Shown: positions 61,572-64,000 of the stretch, in pieces
Layout of the letters: each line of letters begins with the position of its first letter
How positions within the stretch are numbered: the stretch's first letter is position 1
Origin: Nocardia panacis
GTDB lineage: Bacteria > Actinomycetota > Actinomycetes > Mycobacteriales > Mycobacteriaceae
DNA length: 64,000 nucleotides
Assembly (NCBI RefSeq): GCF_003598715.1
Contig: NZ_QZFU01000041.1
Coordinates: 372,001-436,000 of the forward strand
Reading direction: 5' to 3'
Position numbers and translations under genes: made by a program
Notes under the pieces: generated by a model
The model's database searches: none
The model's input: the letters and a program-made list of their open reading frames with translations, nothing else
What the model was told of the DNA's origin: nothing

Positions 61572-62903
61572 ATGTCCATCAATACTTTATCCACCACCGA
61601 GACGCTGACCGCCGAGCGACGCAAAGCCGTCATCGCCGCCTGCATCGGCAACTTCCTGGAGTGGTACGAGTTCGTCCTCTACGGCTACTTCGCCGCCATC
61701 TTCGCCACCCTCTACTTCGACGACCGCGACCCGGCGGTGGCGCTCATGGTCACCTTCCTCGTCTTCGGCATCAGCTTCATCGTGCGCCCGCTCGGTGGTG
61801 TCCTGTTCGGCTACATCGGTGACCGCTACGGACGCAAGGTGACGCTGTCCGCGATCATCCTCACCATCTCCTGCGCCACCGCGCTGATGGCCGTGATCCC
61901 GGCCTACGCGAGCATCGGCGTCGCCGCGCCAATGCTCATCCTGCTCCTGCGCTGCCTGCAAGGTCTTTCGGCAGGCGGCGAGTGGATGGGGGCCGCCGCC
62001 TACGTCGTCGAATCCGCACCCGCGCACCGCCGCGCCTTCTACGGCAGTTGGCAGACCATCACCATCTGCCTCGGCATGTTCGCCGCAGGCGCGGCCTCGC
62101 TCGTCCTGACCGAGGTGCTCAGCGCGGACGCACTGCAATCGTGGGGTTGGCGGATCCCGTTCCTGCTCGCATTCCCCTTGGGACTCATCGGTTTATACAT
62201 GCGGCTCAAGCTCGAGGAGTCGGCGGAATTCACCGCGATGACCGAATCCGGCCCCAGGGAGTCCTCGCCGCTGACCCGCACCCTGCGCGCGGACTGGCGC
62301 TCGATCCTGCTGGTGTGCGGGCTGGTCTGCTCGCCGACCATGTGCACCTACGTCCTGCTGGTCTTCGGCCCCACCTTCTTCGCCAAAAACCTTGGGATGC
62401 CCGCTGGTTCGGCGCGAGCCGCCGGTTTGACCGCGATGCTGATCCTGGTTGTCCTGGTGGTGATCTTCGCCCGCGTCTGCGATCGGGTGGGCAGGCGACC
62501 GTTCGTGATGTGGGGCGCGGCCTGGGTCGTCATCGCGGCGCCGATCGGATTCGTGCTGATCCACCAGCGCAACTACCCGATGGTCGTCATCGGCACCACC
62601 CTGGTGCTCATCGGCCAGGCCATGATGCTCGCCCCGCAACCCGCGCTGTTCTGCGAGCTGTTCCCGACCGCGCGCCGCTACAGCGGACTCGCCGTCGGAT
62701 ACAACCTCGGCGTCGTCCTTTTCGGCGGACTCGGACCGCTGGCCGCGACCGCCCTCATCGCCTACACCGGATCGACCTACGCGCCCGCCTGGTATCTGAG
62801 TTTCGGCGCGGTCATCAGCTTCGCCGCCGCCCTGGTCACCCCGGAAACGCTCGGCGTCAGCCTGCGCACCGGGCGCCGCGAACCCGCTGTCGTGCCTGCC
62901 TGA
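61572..62903 (+). CDS. MFS transporter, metabolite:H+ symporter (MHS) type
   Basis: A 443-residue 12-helix carrier. The first helix FLEWYEFVLYGYFAAIFATLYF and the loop GYIGDRYGRKVTLSAIILTI, then LRCLQGLSAGGEWMGA, are characteristic of the MHS branch (ProP, KgtP, citrate and dicarboxylate carriers). It probably imports the substrate of the surrounding catabolic genes. ATG at 61572. Confidence 0.88.
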   Translation: MSINTLSTTETLTAERRKAVIAACIGNFLEWYEFVLYGYFAAIFATLYFDDRDPAVALMVTFLVFGISFIVRPLGGVLFGYIGDRYGRKVTLSAIILTISCATALMAVIPAYASIGVAAPMLILLLRCLQGLSAGGEWMGAAAYVVESAPAHRRAFYGSWQTITICLGMFAAGAASLVLTEVLSADALQSWGWRIPFLLAFPLGLIGLYMRLKLEESAEFTAMTESGPRESSPLTRTLRADWRSILLVCGLVCSPTMCTYVLLVFGPTFFAKNLGMPAGSARAAGLTAMLILVVLVVIFARVCDRVGRRPFVMWGAAWVVIAAPIGFVLIHQRNYPMVVIGTTLVLIGQAMMLAPQPALFCELFPTARRYSGLAVGYNLGVVLFGGLGPLAATALIAYTGSTYAPAWYLSFGAVISFAAALVTPETLGVSLRTGRREPAVVPA

Positions 62904-62928
62904 TTCGTCGAGATCGAAGGAGTTCGCT

Positions 62929-63333
62929 GTGAGATCGTTCAATCCTGCGGGTGTGGCCGCACCCATCGGCAAGTTCAGCCATGTGACGGTTGTGCCCGCG
63001 GGTCGTGACCTCGCCTTCATCTCCGGGCAGATCGGTGCGGACGCGTCGGGGAAACTGGTTGGTGACAATACCTTCGACCAGACCATCGCGACATTCGCCA
63101 ACTTGGAGAAGATCATTCACGAGCTCGGCTGCGTGCCGGGCGATATCGCCAAGATGCTGACCCTGGTCGTCGGCGCCGAGGGGTTCGTCGAATTCGCCCG
63201 TGCCCGCGACATCGTCTTCGCCCGTTGGTTTCCCGACAGCCGCTACCCCGCGCATTCCGCGGCGACTGTCGCCGCCTTGGCGTCGCCGGGCCTGCTGGTC
63301 GAGATCGAAGCCGTTGTCGCGGTGCCGCGATGA
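62929..63333 (+). CDS. RidA/YjgF-family protein
   Basis: A 134-residue Rid protein starting with GTG after GAAGGAG. The block SRYPAHSAATVAAL with FISGQIGADASGKLVG is family-typical; the usual catalytic arginine of RidA (IEAVVAVPR end region) is present near the C-terminus. Rid proteins hydrolyse reactive enamines or imines released by PLP enzymes, which fits its coupling to the class V aminotransferase (ATGA overlap). Confidence 0.88.
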   Translation: MRSFNPAGVAAPIGKFSHVTVVPAGRDLAFISGQIGADASGKLVGDNTFDQTIATFANLEKIIHELGCVPGDIAKMLTLVVGAEGFVEFARARDIVFARWFPDSRYPAHSAATVAALASPGLLVEIEAVVAVPR

Positions 63334-64000
63334 CGCCTGCGGAATTCCGTGCACTGTTTCCCGCGCTGGAGCGCCGGGTGTGGCTCGACACCCCCGGAGC
63401 TCCGCCCGGCGCCCAACCGGTGCTGGAGGCCCTTCGCACCACCGTCGACGAGTGGGCCGCAGGGGATTTCGCCTGGGCGGAGTGGGACCAGGCGGCGGAT
63501 CTGGCCCGCCTCGAATTCGCCGCCTACGCAGGCGTTCCCGCAGATCACGTCAGTAGTCTGGGGTCGCTGTCCGAGGCGCTGTCGACGGTGCTGTCGGCCT
63601 TCGACGGCGGCACCGTCGTGGTGGCGGCCGATGAGTTCCGCAGCGTCTTGTTTCCGGTATTGGGTCGTGGTCGGACCTCCGGCATCACCGTGCGGGTTGT
63701 CGAACGGACACCCGGAGCGACCCGGACCGAAGATCTGCTGCGAGCCATCGATGAGTCGACCGTCCTCGTCGCGGCAAGCGAGGTCATCACGCGGGACGGC
63801 GAGCGCGTGGATCTCGAAACACTAACTGCCGCAGCCCATTCAGTGGGGGCGCGGATGTTTGCCAACCTCACCCAGACCATGGGCGTACTCCACCGGGACC
63901 TGTCCACGCTCACCGCCGACTACAAGGCCGCGCACGGATACAAATGGATGCTGTGCCCGCGCGGCGCGGCCTGGCTCGTCGCCGACCCCGCCACCCTCGC
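63330..64000 (+). CDS. Class V aminotransferase, partial (runs off the window)
   Basis: The first 223 residues of a class V PLP enzyme (cysteine desulfurase/isopenicillin-epimerase/kynureninase-like fold). The cofactor lysine is probably that in KAAHGYKWMLCPRGAAWL, with SLGSLSEALS as the phosphate cup. It overlaps the RidA stop. The remainder lies beyond 64000, so exact subfamily cannot be set. Confidence 0.82.
   Translation, partial: MTPAEFRALFPALERRVWLDTPGAPPGAQPVLEALRTTVDEWAAGDFAWAEWDQAADLARLEFAAYAGVPADHVSSLGSLSEALSTVLSAFDGGTVVVAADEFRSVLFPVLGRGRTSGITVRVVERTPGATRTEDLLRAIDESTVLVAASEVITRDGERVDLETLTAAAHSVGARMFANLTQTMGVLHRDLSTLTADYKAAHGYKWMLCPRGAAWLVADPATL

Overview
The window is high-GC actinobacterial DNA, most likely from a Nocardia-type organism. 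DUF397, DUF4262 and DUF574 (PF04672) proteins, GTG starts, ATGA-coupled operons and an IdeR-like iron box all fit that lineage. The genus is an inference; no rRNA or housekeeping marker is present.

Positions 183-35477 hold a nearly complete biosynthetic cluster whose gene content matches the caerulomycin/collismycin family of 2,2'-bipyridine antibiotics. A NikC-like aminotransferase (19771-21012) and a NikD-like flavoenzyme (18539-19726) should turn L-lysine into picolinate. An aryl-AMP ligase (21512-23125) and a free carrier protein (21208-21432) load it. A KS-AT-ACP-Cy-A-PCP-C* hybrid (11145-18542; malonyl and cysteine signatures) and a C-A-PCP NRPS (7988-11140) extend it, with an acyl-CoA dehydrogenase and a type II thioesterase in the same operon. 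An amidohydrolase (183-1454) resembles the enzyme that trims the auxiliary C-terminal residue. Tailoring candidates are a LuxE/EhpF-like plus LuxC/EhpG-like carboxylate-reducing pair (23196-25683), a bicovalent BBE-type oxidase (33951-35477), a class III aminotransferase (32123-33685), an acyl-CoA dehydrogenase-like monooxygenase (29767-30993) and an O-methyltransferase (31044-32093). Together these predict acid to aldehyde to amine to oxime chemistry plus O-methylation. Regulators are a small LuxR, a large LAL-type LuxR and a MerR protein. Three divergent intergenic regions share a 12-bp motif. A low-GC island inside the left part (4108-5971) carries a microbial transglutaminase with a small overlapping partner gene, arranged like a toxin-immunity pair, next to a tandem pair of spermidine-synthase-like genes.

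Positions 35416-41034 form an iron-linked transport locus: an MFS carrier, a TetR regulator and an IrtAB/YbtPQ-like ABC heterodimer. Two copies of the same TetR-type palindrome and one IdeR-like box lie in its promoters. A CYP157-like P450 without the ExxR motif and an acyl-CoA-oxidase-like protein follow (41686-44858).

Positions 44951-55033 are accessory and partly decayed: small hypotheticals, TsaA/TrmO-like methyltransferase, an XRE-regulator remnant, DUF397, an intact HSL-type esterase beside a string of truncated genes (esterase, aldo/keto reductase, ABC ATPase, alpha/beta hydrolase), a frameshifted TetR gene, a secreted seven-repeat FG-GAP protein, DUF4262, a DUF574 methyltransferase, an EamA exporter and a short orphan type I-E CRISPR array.

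Positions 55146-64000 look like a catabolic cluster: class III aminotransferase, M20 amidohydrolase, frameshifted IclR regulator, E1 alpha/beta of a 2-oxo acid or acetoin dehydrogenase without E2/E3, acetoacetate-decarboxylase-like protein, MHS-type MFS carrier, RidA and a class V aminotransferase that runs off the end.
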